This document shows, piece after piece, positions 1-9,622 of a stretch of DNA of 64,000 bases. How positions within the stretch are numbered: the stretch's first letter is position 1; each line of letters begins with the position of its first letter. Below the pieces are notes generated by a model. The model made no database searches and had not been told where the DNA came from. It saw only the letters and a list, made by a program, of their open reading frames with translations. The stretch is from Xanthomonas sp. F10 (GTDB taxonomy: Bacteria; Pseudomonadota; Gammaproteobacteria; Xanthomonadales; Xanthomonadaceae), in NCBI RefSeq assembly GCF_014206815.1, contig NZ_JACHNP010000001.1, forward strand, positions 62,001 through 126,000. Reading direction: 5' to 3'. Position numbers and translations under genes: made by a program.

Positions 1-1163
<1,163 letters not shown>

Positions 1164-1304
1164 CGCAGGGCGCCTGAGACAGTACGGGCTGCGGCCCTCG
1201 CGGCCGCACGCGCCAGCGCGCCGCGTGGGCCAGCGCCGGCCGATCCCGGCGTCTGGTCTCCGCACCGCATCGCTGGTACACCGCGATGAAACGCTCCAGG
1301 CGTC

Positions 1305-1373
1305 CGTAGGAGCGGCTTCAGCCGCGACGGGCCTTACCAGGAACCCAGGGTCGCGGCTGAAGCCGCTCCTACG
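1305..1373. repeat. GTAG-type REP palindrome, copy 1
   Basis: Imperfect inverted repeat between glnS and the AraC gene. The left arm CGTAGGAGCGGCTTCAGCCG runs on into CGA; the right arm TCGCGGCTGAAGCCGCTCCT ends in ACG, with about 23 bases between the arms. The same arms recur at 5805, 9311, 22926 and 25721. The GTAG ends resemble the GTAG-type REP elements mobilised by RAYT transposases in Xanthomonadaceae. The rest of the 291-base gap holds no gene I can support. Confidence 0.85.
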
Positions 1374-1454
1374 ACGACAGCGCGCCATCGGGCTGTCGCG
1401 AATCCCCAATCCCAGCCCTTCCCCCGCCACCACCCGCGCGCTAGCGTAACGGGC

Positions 1455-2231
1455 ATGTCCCCCGCCCCCTCCTTCAGCCTGCGCAGCTACGGCCGCGATG
1501 GCGCTGCCCATCAGCACGGCCATGTGCAGTTGGTGCTGCCGCTGCACGGCACACTGGAACTGGACGTGGACGGGCGCGGTGGCTATCTGGACCGTTTCCG
1601 CGCTGCCGTGGTCGCACCGCAGACCCGGCATGCGCAGTCCGCGCTGGACCCCAACCGCTTCCTCATCGTCGATTGCGCCGCCGATGCTTTCGGCGACGAC
1701 GCGCTGCAGCGCCTGCAACGGCAGCCCTTCCTCGACCTGCCCCCGCCCTTGCAGGATCTGCTCGCCGCGCAGGCACCGCATCCCGACCTTCACCTTGCCC
1801 ATGCCCGGGCCGGCGCCGCGGTGCTGGCCTGGCTGCAGGCGAACACCGCGCCGCGCGGCTGGCAGCGGCTGCAGGCGCTGTGCCGGCGCATCGAAGCCGC
1901 GCCCGGCCAGGACTGGCCGGTGCGACGCATGGCGCAGCTGGCGCACCTGAGCCCGAGCCGCCTGCACGCGCTGTTTCGCGCCGCGCTGGGGCGCACGCCG
2001 CAGGATTGGGTGGCGGCACGGCGGCTGGACTGGCTGCGTCGGCAGCTGGCGCACGGCGACCGACCGATCGCATCGCTGGCCCAGGACAGCGGCTATGCCG
2101 ACCAGAGCGCGCTGACCCGCGCGCTCAAGCGCAGCACCGGGCAAACCCCGGCCGCCTACCGCCGACGCCATCGCCCCGCGGCAGGACAGGAGTCTGGGAC
2201 AAGCCGGCGCCCGCCGCCGGCGGCATGCTGA
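1455..2231 (+). CDS. AraC-family transcriptional regulator
   Basis: A 258-residue transcription factor. The N-terminal part (about residues 15-100) is cupin-like, with a histidine-rich start (AAHQHGHVQLVLPLHGTLEL), the usual effector-binding half of this family. The C-terminal part (about 150-245) is the double helix-turn-helix: RRMAQLAHLSPSRLHALF is the first, ASLAQDSGYADQSALTRALK the second, followed by TGQTPAAYRR. The last 15 residues are low-complexity. The gene ends 30 bases before a same-strand DMT exporter, an arrangement typical of an AraC activator that controls a neighbouring exporter; that link is inference. No good ribosome binding site precedes the ATG. The ligand is unknown. Confidence 0.9.
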   Translation: MSPAPSFSLRSYGRDGAAHQHGHVQLVLPLHGTLELDVDGRGGYLDRFRAAVVAPQTRHAQSALDPNRFLIVDCAADAFGDDALQRLQRQPFLDLPPPLQDLLAAQAPHPDLHLAHARAGAAVLAWLQANTAPRGWQRLQALCRRIEAAPGQDWPVRRMAQLAHLSPSRLHALFRAALGRTPQDWVAARRLDWLRRQLAHGDRPIASLAQDSGYADQSALTRALKRSTGQTPAAYRRRHRPAAGQESGTSRRPPPAAC

Positions 2232-2261
2232 GCCGGAACCGTTGGAACGGAACCGGAACAC

Positions 2262-3221
2262 ATGCGCGAACGTCTATGGGCAGGGGTCGGCAGCGGCATG
2301 GCCGCGGGCGCGCTGTGGGGCCTGGTGTTTCTGGCGCCACAACTGCTGAGCGCGTTTTCGCCGCTGCAGCTGGCGGTCTCGCGCTACCTGGCCTATGGCG
2401 CCATCGCCGCCGTGGTGCTGTTGCCGCGCTGGCGCGCCGCGACCGCGCCGCTGGGCGCCGCCGAATGGTGGGCGCTGCTGCGCCTGAGCCTGCTCGGCAA
2501 CATCGTCTACTACGTGCTGCTGGGCAGCGCGGTGCAGTGGGCCGGCGGCGCCGCCACCGCGCTGATCATCGGCCTGCTGCCGGCGGCGGTCACCGTGATC
2601 GGCTCGCGCGCGGCGGGCGCGGTGCGCTTGCGCCGGCTCGCCGCGCCCTGCGCGCTGTGCGTGCTCGGGGTGGCGCTGGTGGCGGTGCAGACCCTGGCCG
2701 TCGCGCGCCCGCACATTCCGACCAGCCTCGGCCTGCGCGCGGCCGGCCTGGCCTGCGCAGTCGGCGCGCTGGCGTGCTGGACCGCCTACTCGATCAAGAA
2801 CGCACGCTGGCTGCGGCGGCGCGCGGACCTGTCCGGCCGCGACTGGTCGCTGCTCACCGGCGTGGTCACCGGCGCGCTGGCCCTGGTGTTGGCGCTGCCG
2901 GCCTTCGCCCTGCCCGGCACGGCGCATGCCAGCGATGCGTGGGGGCGCTTCTGGGGCATGGCGCTGGTGCTGGCGCTGTTCGCCTCGGTGATCGGCAATG
3001 CCTGCTGGAACCACGCCAGCCGGCTGCTGCCGCTGACCCTGGTCGGGCAGATGATCGTGTTCGAAACCGTCTTCGCGCTGCTGTACGGCTTCCTGTGGGA
3101 ACAGCGCTGGCCGAACGCGCTGGAACTGCTGGCGATCGCCTGCCTGCTCGGCGGCGTGCTGTGGTGCACCCTGGTGCACACGCGGCCGCAGCCCGCAGCG
3201 CACGAAGCCAAGCCCGGTTAA
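2262..3221 (+). CDS. EamA/DMT-family transporter
   Basis: A 319-residue inner-membrane protein with about ten hydrophobic segments in two repeats, as in the drug/metabolite transporter (EamA, formerly DUF6) superfamily. Segments start at GSGMAAGALWGLVFLAPQLL and end with LLAIACLLGGVLWCTLVHT. The second repeat carries the typical GNACWNHASRLLPLTLVGQM sequence. Family length is usually 290-320. It probably exports a small metabolite or amino acid; the substrate cannot be read from the sequence. It lies just downstream of the AraC gene and may be cotranscribed with it or activated by it. Confidence 0.88.
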   Translation: MRERLWAGVGSGMAAGALWGLVFLAPQLLSAFSPLQLAVSRYLAYGAIAAVVLLPRWRAATAPLGAAEWWALLRLSLLGNIVYYVLLGSAVQWAGGAATALIIGLLPAAVTVIGSRAAGAVRLRRLAAPCALCVLGVALVAVQTLAVARPHIPTSLGLRAAGLACAVGALACWTAYSIKNARWLRRRADLSGRDWSLLTGVVTGALALVLALPAFALPGTAHASDAWGRFWGMALVLALFASVIGNACWNHASRLLPLTLVGQMIVFETVFALLYGFLWEQRWPNALELLAIACLLGGVLWCTLVHTRPQPAAHEAKPG

Positions 3222-3268
3222 GCCGCGCCGCCTAGACTGGCGCAGAGTCTCCCCGAGGGAATCGCGCC

Positions 3269-3655
3269 ATGCACATCGTTCTGCGCCGCTGCTGCACCGC
3301 CTTCGCCCTGGCCACCGCACTCGCCGGCTGCGCCGCCTCCACGACGCCTGCCGGCGCTGCGCCGAATGCAGTCGCCAATGCCAACGCCAGCGCAGCGGCG
3401 GCGACCGGCAAGTGCGACGCCATCCCCGACCACGCTTACGCCCTGCCGGCCGGTCGCTTCGATGAGGTCGCGCAGCAACTGGCCCACGCCACCGGCTGCA
3501 TGGTCGTGTATCGCGATCCCGGCCTCGCATCGCTGCCGGTCAACGCGGTGCAGGGGCAGGTCAGCATCCGCCAGGCGCTGCACCAGGCGCTCGACGGCAC
3601 GGCGCTGCGGATCGCCCAGGAGAGCGTGGACACGCTGACGGTCGTGCGCCGCTGA
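3269..3655 (+). CDS. Stand-alone STN-domain lipoprotein
   Basis: A 128-residue predicted lipoprotein. The N-terminus is a signal peptide ending in a lipobox (TALAGC), so Cys22 or so would be lipidated. Residues from about 58 to the end form an STN (secretin/TonB N-terminal) fold: YALPAGRFDEVAQQLAHATG, then YRDPGLASLPVNAVQGQVSI, then ALHQALDGTALRI. STN domains normally sit in front of TonB receptors, FecR-type sensors or secretins; here the domain is alone on a lipid anchor. A TAGACT box at about 3232 may be the -10, giving a leader of about 30 bases. No TonB partner is adjacent. Confidence 0.75.
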   Translation: MHIVLRRCCTAFALATALAGCAASTTPAGAAPNAVANANASAAAATGKCDAIPDHAYALPAGRFDEVAQQLAHATGCMVVYRDPGLASLPVNAVQGQVSIRQALHQALDGTALRIAQESVDTLTVVRR

Positions 3656-3714
3656 GCCGGCGGCGGCACGGCGGATTGCTACCATGGCCGCACTCCACCG
3701 CACGGAAGGTCGCC

Positions 3715-4128
3715 ATGCCCCGCCATTTCGCGTCGTTGCTGTGTTCGCTGTGCCTGCTCGCCGCCATGCTGCTGTCCAGCGCCTGCGCACGCAGCGAAAC
3801 CGCCAAGCCTGCGGTGCCGGCCCCCGCGCCAGCGCCGACGGCGTCAGCACCGGGCCTGCCGATCAAGGTCGACACCAGTTGCCGCACCGATGCCGACTGC
3901 ACGGTCAAGAACGTCGGCAACTGCTGCGGCGCGATGCCGGCCTGCGTCAACCGCGACAGCCCCACCGATCCGCAGGGGGTGATGGCGCAGTGCCAGGCCA
4001 GCGGCCGCATGAGCGTATGCGGCTCGCGCGCGATCGCCGGCTGCTCCTGCGTGTCCGGGCAATGCAGCGCGCGCCCCGCCCAAGCCGATACACTGCGCGC
4101 CCCCCAGCCTGCCGAACCCGTCCGCTGA
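3715..4128 (+). CDS. Cysteine-rich small lipoprotein, unknown function
   Basis: A 137-residue predicted lipoprotein. The start at 3715 is chosen because GGAAGG lies five bases upstream and it begins a clean signal peptide (MPRHFASLLCSLCLLAAMLL) ending in the lipobox SSAC. An Ala/Pro linker follows, then about 75 residues with ten or so cysteines (DTSCRTDADC, NVGNCCGAMPAC, GSRAIAGCSCVSGQC), suggesting a disulfide-bonded periplasmic domain. The stop overlaps the ATG of the next gene (TGATG), implying translational coupling to the deaminase. The function is not recognised. Confidence 0.75.
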   Translation: MPRHFASLLCSLCLLAAMLLSSACARSETAKPAVPAPAPAPTASAPGLPIKVDTSCRTDADCTVKNVGNCCGAMPACVNRDSPTDPQGVMAQCQASGRMSVCGSRAIAGCSCVSGQCSARPAQADTLRAPQPAEPVR

Positions 4129-4688
4129 TGCTCTACGCGCAAGTCCACCTCACTCTGCCCGCCTGGATCCACGAGGCGGTCGATCCGCAGGCCGTCTACG
4201 CCAGCGACGCCGACAAGGTCGCACTGGCGGTGGAACTGTCGCGGCTGAACGTGGACGCCGGCAGCGGCGGTCCGTTCGGCGCGGCGGTGTTCGGCCCGGA
4301 CCACCGCATCATCGCCGTCGGCGTCAACCGCGTGGTGCCGCAGACCACCTCGCTGGCGCACGCCGAGAACATGGCCTACATGCTGGCCCAGCAGCGCCTG
4401 CAGACCCCGCGGCTGAATGCGGTGCTGTCGCCGGTGACCCTGGCCACCTCCTCGCAGCCGTGCTGCCAGTGCTACGGCGCCACCATCTGGGCCGGCATCG
4501 ACCGCCTGCTGATCGGCGCCAGCGCCGAGGACGTGATGGCACTGACTCCGTTCGACGAAGGCCCGCTGCCGGCGGACTGGGTGGGCGAGCTGCAGCGTCG
4601 CGGCATCGAGGTGGTACGCGGCCTGCACCGCGACGCCGCCTGCGCGGTGCTGCGCCGCTACGGCGAACTCGACAGCCCCCGCTACTGA
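4128..4688 (+). CDS. Nucleoside/nucleobase deaminase (CDA superfamily)
   Basis: A 186-residue cytosolic zinc deaminase. It has the hallmark HAE motif (SLAHAENMAYML) with the proton-shuttling glutamate, and the second zinc-binding motif SSQPCCQCYGAT, the PCxxC of the cytidine and deoxycytidylate deaminase superfamily. The GGPFGAAVFGPD strand before HAE resembles guanine deaminase and tRNA-adenosine deaminase relatives. The start ATG overlaps the stop of the preceding lipoprotein gene. Substrate (guanine, cytosine or another base) cannot be decided. Annotation as a nucleoside deaminase is safe. Confidence 0.85.
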   Translation: MLYAQVHLTLPAWIHEAVDPQAVYASDADKVALAVELSRLNVDAGSGGPFGAAVFGPDHRIIAVGVNRVVPQTTSLAHAENMAYMLAQQRLQTPRLNAVLSPVTLATSSQPCCQCYGATIWAGIDRLLIGASAEDVMALTPFDEGPLPADWVGELQRRGIEVVRGLHRDAACAVLRRYGELDSPRY

Positions 4689-4710
4689 AGCCGCCGGCGA
4701 AGGCTTGCCC

Positions 4711-5775
4711 ATGTCCTCCGAGAACGGCGCGCTGGTCCATGGCCTGCTGTGCTACTGCCGGCCCGGCTTCGAACCCGAGCTGGCGGCCGAACTCAACGCC
4801 CGCGCCGGCGAGACCGGGCTGGCCGCCTACGCCCGCACCGAGCGCAACAGCGGCTATGCGTTGCTGCTAAGCGACACCGCGGTGCCGGCGCAGACGCTGC
4901 CCTGGCGCGGGTTGATCTTCGCCCGGCAAAAGCTGCAGCTGCTGGCCGAACTGCGCGAACTGCCGGCCAGCGACCGCATCGCGCCGATCCTGCAGGCGCT
5001 GGCCGGCCAGCCGCGCTTCGGCGACCTGTGGGTCGAACATCCGGACTCGGACGCCGCCAAGCCGCTGTCGGGCCTGGCACGCAGCTTCGGCAACGCGCTG
5101 CGCCCGGCACTGCGCAAGGCCGGCCTGCTCAGCGACAAGCCGCAGGCGCGGCTGCCGCGCCTGCACGTGTGCTTCCTGACCGGCACCCATGCCTTGCTGG
5201 CGGTGGCCGACAGCGAGGACAGCGCGCCGTGGCCGCTGGGCATCCCGCGCCTGAAGCTGCTGCCGGAAGCGCCTTCGCGTTCGGCCCTGAAGCTGGAGGA
5301 AGCGCTGCTGGCGCTGCTGACCCCGCACGAGCGCGAGACGCTGCTGCGCCCGGGCATGCGCGCCGCCGACCTCGGCGCCGCTCCCGGCGGCTGGACCTGG
5401 GTGCTGACCCGCCAGCACCTGCACGTGACCAGCGTGGACAACGGCCCGCTACGCCAGCACGTGCTCGACAGCGGCCTGGTCGACCACCTGCGTGCCGACG
5501 GCTTTCACTGGAAACCGCCGCAGCCGCTGGACTGGATGGTCTGCGACATGGTCGAGCAGCCGCGCCGCGTCGCCGAGCGCATGGCCACCTGGTTCCGCGA
5601 GGGCTGGTGCCGGCACGCGATCTTCAACCTGAAGCTGCCGATGAAGAAGCGCTGGGACGAAACCCGGCTATGCCTGGAGCTGTTCGCCGAGCGCGCCGAA
5701 CGCCCGCTGCAGTTGCGCGCCAAGCAGCTCTACCACGACCGCGAAGAGATCACGGTGCTGGCGATGCCGCGCTGA
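4711..5775 (+). CDS. rlmM: 23S rRNA 2'-O-ribose methyltransferase RlmM
   Basis: SAM-dependent methyltransferase that modifies C2498 of 23S rRNA (E. coli numbering). The ATG at 4711 is preferred over an in-frame TTG at 4705 because CGAAGG lies seven bases before it; this gives 354 residues, close to the family length. The N-terminal THUMP-like part starts LVHGLLCYCRPGFEPELAAE. The Rossmann motif I is MRAADLGAAPGGWTWVL, followed by SVDNGPLRQHVLDSG and DWMVCDMVEQP. NLKLPMKKRWDE holds the late catalytic lysine of the K-D-K-E type. It stands alone after the deaminase gene, with a REP element downstream. Confidence 0.93.
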   Translation: MSSENGALVHGLLCYCRPGFEPELAAELNARAGETGLAAYARTERNSGYALLLSDTAVPAQTLPWRGLIFARQKLQLLAELRELPASDRIAPILQALAGQPRFGDLWVEHPDSDAAKPLSGLARSFGNALRPALRKAGLLSDKPQARLPRLHVCFLTGTHALLAVADSEDSAPWPLGIPRLKLLPEAPSRSALKLEEALLALLTPHERETLLRPGMRAADLGAAPGGWTWVLTRQHLHVTSVDNGPLRQHVLDSGLVDHLRADGFHWKPPQPLDWMVCDMVEQPRRVAERMATWFREGWCRHAIFNLKLPMKKRWDETRLCLELFAERAERPLQLRAKQLYHDREEITVLAMPR

Positions 5776-5804
5776 GCGGCCGCGAGCCTCCATCCCATTT
5801 TTTT

Positions 5805-5872
5805 CGTAGGAGCGGCTTCAGCCGCGACAGGCTGTCCCTGGAACGCCTGTCGCGGCTGAAGCCGCTCCTACG
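5805..5872. repeat. GTAG-type REP palindrome, copy 2
   Basis: Same inverted arms as copy 1 (CGTAGGAGCGGCTTCAGCCG and its complement) with a spacer of about 22 bases. It lies between the convergent ends of rlmM and the oxidoreductase gene, and is preceded by a run of seven T residues (5798-5804), so transcripts crossing it would form a strong hairpin that could act as a terminator. Confidence 0.85.
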
Positions 5873-5897
5873 GAGAGCACATTGCCGCCATCCACCG

Positions 5898-7019
5898 CTA
5901 CAGCACGATCCGCGCCCCGTCCGCGCGCGCCGAGCGCTGGATCGCCTCCACAATGCGGATGTCGCGCAGGCCTTCCTCGCCAGGCACCCGCAGCGGCGTA
6001 CCCTGCAAGATCGCCAGCGCATCCTCGTCCATCTGCAGCGCCTGCTGGTGCCGCACCCGCGCGTCGAACAGGCGGCCATCGCTGGCCCGGCCGCGCACGC
6101 CGTCGTAGGCCTGGAACGGCGCCAGTTCGTACCAGCCGTTCGCGCACTCGGCACGCAGCAGGTTCATGGTGCGGCCGAAGCTGGCCGCGCAGGTGGCGGT
6201 CACCTCGTGCGGGAACTCCAGGGTGAAGTGCGTGTGCTCGTCGACTTCGTCGAACAGCGCCGGCCGCTCCGTGGAACGCCGTGCGCTGACCGCCAGCGGC
6301 TCGGCGCCGATCGTGTAGCGCGCCGCGTTGAGCGGATACACGCCCATGTCGTACATCGCGCCGCCGCCGTACTGCGCGCGCAGCCGCCATGGCCGCTGCG
6401 CGGGGTCGGTGTCGCCATAGCCGGCATAGCCCGCCTCCGCGCGCACGCTGCGCATCGCCCCGAACGGGCGCTCGCCGGCCAGGGCGATGAGGCGCCGGGT
6501 GTTGGGCTCGTGCTGCATGCGGTAGCCGATGCTCAACCGCACCTTGTTGCGCGCGCAGGCCTCGATCATCGCCTGCGCCTGTTCGGCGTGCATCGCCATC
6601 GGCTTCTCGCACCACACGTGCTTGCCGGCGGCCGCGGCGCGGATGCTCAGCGGTGCGTGCAGGTGCGGCGGCGTGACCACGTAGACCACGTCGATGTCCG
6701 GATTGTCGGCGATGCGTTCCAGGTCGTCGTAGCTGTAGACGTTGCGATCCGGGATGCGGTAGCGCGCCTGCCATTGCGGGATCTTCTGCGGCGAGCCGGT
6801 GACGATGCCGGCCAGGCGACAGTGCCTGGTCAGGGCGAGACCCGGGGCCAGGCGATTGCTGGCGTAATCGCCCAGCCCGACCAGGGCCACGCCCAGCGGC
6901 TTGCGGCGATGTGCCGGCGCGGCGGCCCAGGCGGGCGATCCCAACAGGCCGGCGGCACCGGCGGACAGGCCGGCCAGCAGCAGGCGGCGGCGATTCGGCG
7001 AGAACGGCAGCATGCGCAA
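5898..7019 (-). CDS. Exported Gfo/Idh/MocA-family oxidoreductase
   Basis: A 373-residue NAD(P)-dependent oxidoreductase, related to glucose-fructose oxidoreductase. Residues 8-35 look like a Tat signal peptide: NRRRLLLAGLSAGAAGLLGS, ending AWA. The Rossmann motif is GVALVGLGDYASNRLAPGL; the second family motif is AGKHVWCEKPMAM, which carries the conserved EKP lysine, then NKVRLSIGYRMQHEPN. The C-terminal half is the open-faced beta-sheet substrate domain (GGGAMYDMGVYPLNAARY). A twin-arginine signal means it would be exported with cofactor bound. It is convergent with rlmM and divergent from the SMP-30 gene. The sugar substrate is unknown. Confidence 0.9.
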   Translation of the reverse strand: MRMLPFSPNRRRLLLAGLSAGAAGLLGSPAWAAAPAHRRKPLGVALVGLGDYASNRLAPGLALTRHCRLAGIVTGSPQKIPQWQARYRIPDRNVYSYDDLERIADNPDIDVVYVVTPPHLHAPLSIRAAAAGKHVWCEKPMAMHAEQAQAMIEACARNKVRLSIGYRMQHEPNTRRLIALAGERPFGAMRSVRAEAGYAGYGDTDPAQRPWRLRAQYGGGAMYDMGVYPLNAARYTIGAEPLAVSARRSTERPALFDEVDEHTHFTLEFPHEVTATCAASFGRTMNLLRAECANGWYELAPFQAYDGVRGRASDGRLFDARVRHQQALQMDEDALAILQGTPLRVPGEEGLRDIRIVEAIQRSARADGARIVL

Positions 7020-7138
7020 CTCCGACCGGAAAGATTCCTCACCCTAACCGCTCGTGCGGCATCGGCACTGTGAGCGCCATCGCGCGATGCGCCGGGGCCT
7101 CTGGCACACTGCCGCCTCCCCCGCCGTCCGGATATCCG

Positions 7139-8038
7139 ATGCGCTGCCGCCCCTTGCTCGCCGCCCTCGCCCTGCTGCTGGCTGCCCCCGCCGGCGCGCA
7201 GGAGGCCCTGTTCCACGCCCGCGACCTGGTCGGCGACGGCGTGTTCACCGACAAGATCGAAGGCCCTGCGACCGGCCCCGACGGTGCGCTGTACGTGGTC
7301 AACTTCGCCCACGACGGCAGCATCGGCCGGGTCCAGCGCGATGCCGACGGCCGCGGGCAGGCCACTCTGTTCGTCGATCTTCCTGAGGGCAGCATCGGCA
7401 ACGGCATCCGCTTCGACCGCCGCGGGCGCATGTACGTGGCCGACTACGGTCAGCACCGCATCCTGCGCATCGCCCTGCGCAGCAAGCGCATCGAGGTCTA
7501 CGCCACACTGCCGGGCGCCTTCCAGCCCAACGACATCGCGATGGCGCCGGACGGCACCCTGTATGCCAGCGACCCGGACTGGAAGCACGACGGCGGCCAG
7601 CTGTGGCGCATCGACCGCGACCGCAGCGCGCATCTGATCGAGACCGGCATGGGCACCACCAACGGCATCGAGGTCAGCCCCGACGGCAAGCGCCTGTACG
7701 TCAACGAGAGCGTGCAGCGGCGGATCTGGGTCTACGACCGCGCCGCCGACGGCAGCGTGTCCAACAAGCGGCTGTTCGCCAGCTTCGCCGATGCCGGCCT
7801 GGACGGCATGCGCTGCGACGTCGACGGCAACCTGTACGTGGCCCGCTACGACGCCGGCAAGGTGATCGTGCTGGCCCCCGACGGCACGCTGCTGCACGAG
7901 GTCGCGACCAAGGGCCGCAAGCCCACCAACCTGGCCTTCGGCGGCGCCGACGGACGCGATGTCGACGTGACCCTGCAGGACCGCGGCGCGATCGAAACCT
8001 TCCGCAGCGACCGCCCCGGACGCGAGCACGGACGCTGA
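7139..8038 (+). CDS. SMP-30/gluconolactonase-like secreted beta-propeller
   Basis: A 299-residue protein. The ATG at 7139 opens a signal peptide (MRCRPLLAALALLLAAPAGA); longer in-frame starts would only add unrelated residues. The body consists of repeated blades typical of the SMP-30/gluconolactonase/LRE family: EGPATGPDGALYVVNF, GIRFDRRGRMYVADYGQHRI, DIAMAPDGTLYASDPDWK, NGIEVSPDGKRLYVNES and GMRCDVDGNLYVARY. The metal-binding pattern of lactonases is suggested by the early EGP and later NGIE and D residues. It is divergent from the oxidoreductase gene, so the pair may act on the same periplasmic sugar or lactone; that is inference. Confidence 0.85.
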   Translation: MRCRPLLAALALLLAAPAGAQEALFHARDLVGDGVFTDKIEGPATGPDGALYVVNFAHDGSIGRVQRDADGRGQATLFVDLPEGSIGNGIRFDRRGRMYVADYGQHRILRIALRSKRIEVYATLPGAFQPNDIAMAPDGTLYASDPDWKHDGGQLWRIDRDRSAHLIETGMGTTNGIEVSPDGKRLYVNESVQRRIWVYDRAADGSVSNKRLFASFADAGLDGMRCDVDGNLYVARYDAGKVIVLAPDGTLLHEVATKGRKPTNLAFGGADGRDVDVTLQDRGAIETFRSDRPGREHGR

Positions 8039-8119
8039 TGGGATGCGTATCGCAGCGGCGTCTCAGCCCGCGCAATGGCCGCCTGGCATGCTGGCTGCAC
8101 TGACTGGAGGGCCGCGCAC

Positions 8120-8842
8120 ATGCAGCCGATCGAACTGAACAACCCGGCCGGCTTTGCCGACGAATTCCTGCGCCTGACCCTGTTGCAGGGCTTCCAGTCG
8201 CTGACCAAGCGCGACCTGGAACTGCTGATCTTCGTGTTGCTGGAACGCGACGGCGCGATCTCGCGCAGCGACTCCAACAACGCGGTGGCGATGCGCCTGC
8301 GGGTGACCCCGGCCAAGGTCAAGGGCCTGCGCCGCGACGGCTATGCGCGCTGGCGCGCGCTGGTGCCCGAGGACAACGAGGCGGCGCTGCAGCGCATCGT
8401 CGCCAGCGTGCTCACCGAGGACAACCTGCGCGCCGGGGCCAAGCACGTCAGCGAGCGCAGCAAGAAGGACGGCTTCCTGGCGATCCGCATCGAACACCCC
8501 GACGACCAGCAGCGCTTCGAACAGGCCATCGTCGACGTCGGCGCCATGCCCGTGTACGAGCGCAATCGCGACGTGATGGCGGTGCGCTTCGACACGCTGC
8601 TGAAGATCGCCGAGCGCTGGGGCTACCTGCAGCCGGAGCCGGAGAAGGTGACGCACGAGTTGCAGAAGCTGGCGCCCACCGCCGAAGAGGTCGCCGACCT
8701 GTTGAAGAAGGACGTGAGCAAGCTACGCTGGGAGGACGTGCGCCGCGCCCTCAACAGCCTCGGCGCCAAGGCCGTCGCCAGCACCGCCGAGGGCGGGCTG
8801 AAGGGCCTGTTGAAGCTCGCGTTTCCGTTCATCCCCGGCTGA
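8120..8842 (+). CDS. Conserved protein of unknown function (240 aa)
   Basis: Not recognised. The start at 8120 is preferred to the in-frame one at 8075 because CTGGAGGG lies about ten bases upstream and the protein looks complete from MQPIELNNPAGF. It has no signal peptide. Residues 10-70 look like a winged-helix-type domain (LTKRDLELLIFVLLERDGAI, then AVAMRLRVTPAKVKGLRRDG). Residues 110-165 suggest a small alpha/beta unit (GFLAIRIEHPDDQQRFEQAI, RNRDVMAVRFDTLLKI). The tail is charged helices (HELQKLAPTAEEVADLLKKD) ending in a short hydrophobic stretch GLKGLLKLAFPFIPG. It lies alone between the SMP-30 and EF-hand genes. Confidence 0.7.
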   Translation: MQPIELNNPAGFADEFLRLTLLQGFQSLTKRDLELLIFVLLERDGAISRSDSNNAVAMRLRVTPAKVKGLRRDGYARWRALVPEDNEAALQRIVASVLTEDNLRAGAKHVSERSKKDGFLAIRIEHPDDQQRFEQAIVDVGAMPVYERNRDVMAVRFDTLLKIAERWGYLQPEPEKVTHELQKLAPTAEEVADLLKKDVSKLRWEDVRRALNSLGAKAVASTAEGGLKGLLKLAFPFIPG

Positions 8843-8880
8843 GCCGGGGCCGCCATCCATCGCCGTACCGGAGTTTCGTC

Positions 8881-9282
8881 GTGTCCATGTCCTGCCGTTC
8901 CTTCGTCCTGCTCTGCTGCCTGTGCGCCTGCGCCGCGCCGGCCGCGGCGCAGAATCTCAACAGTGCCTCCAGCGCCACCACCGAACCGCTGCGCGACGTG
9001 CCGGTCAACGTGCGCGCGCAGCCGCTCAGCAACGGCGTGGTCACCCACCAGGTGCAGTTGCCGGCGACGCCCGGCGAAGCCCAGGTGACCGTGCGCAGCA
9101 TCCAGCCGGACCGCGTCGCCGGCAGCTACCGCATCGACTTCGAGGCGCTGGATACCGACCACGACGGCTACATCAGCCGCAGCGAAGCGCAGGCCAACCC
9201 GTCGCTGGCCGACGAGTTCGATGCCTTGGACACCGCCCACAGCGGCCGCCTCAGCCGCGCGCAGCTGGCCGGCTGGCTGTAG
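8881..9282 (+). CDS. Exported EF-hand protein 1
   Basis: A 133-residue predicted periplasmic calcium-binding protein. The GTG at 8881 has CCGGAG seven bases upstream; an ATG six bases later is possible. The signal peptide ends at about APAAAQ. One canonical EF-hand loop is clear, DTDHDGYISRSE, with D at positions 1, 3 and 5, G at 6 and E at 12. A second, DTAHSGRLSRAQ, keeps the shape but has lost two acidic ligands and the terminal glutamate. A paralogue follows at 9623 with the same YRIDF-EF-hand core. The role is unknown. Confidence 0.8.
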   Translation: MSMSCRSFVLLCCLCACAAPAAAQNLNSASSATTEPLRDVPVNVRAQPLSNGVVTHQVQLPATPGEAQVTVRSIQPDRVAGSYRIDFEALDTDHDGYISRSEAQANPSLADEFDALDTAHSGRLSRAQLAGWL

Positions 9283-9310
9283 GGCATCTGTCATCACGCC
9301 GGGACGCGTT

Positions 9311-9380
9311 CTGTAGGAGCGGCTTCAGCCGCGACGGAGCGTTACCGGTAAACCGGTCGCGGCTGAAGCCGCTCCTACAG
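9311..9380. repeat. GTAG-type REP palindrome, copy 3
   Basis: Same palindrome family as at 1305, with flanking bases CTGTAG and CTACAG completing the arms. It separates the two EF-hand genes. Confidence 0.85.
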
Positions 9381-9622
9381 GCAAGCTGCATTCGGCTTGC
9401 GTGTGGCGGAAGCAGATCATGCGAAGTGCGCTGTAGCCGCGCCGAGCTGCGTCCGGCACCGCCATGGCGGACGCCGTGGCAGCGTGAGCCGCGTTGGAGC
9501 GCGCATTGGAAACGCTTGCTAAACAGCGCCGGCGCGCAGATGCGAACGCCCGATTTTTTTAGTGTCGATTAATTCGGCCAGGCCTATGTTCTTGACTCCT
9601 TCCCAGCAACAGGAGTCGTGCC
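9381..9622 (+). other. Leader region of EF-hand gene 2
   Basis: No coding sequence is supported here. The stretch 9553-9600 is AT-richer than its surroundings (a run of T, then AGTGTCGATTAATTCGG), the most promoter-like part of the gap. AACAGGAG at 9608-9614 is a good ribosome binding site eight bases before the ATG at 9623. Confidence 0.45.
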
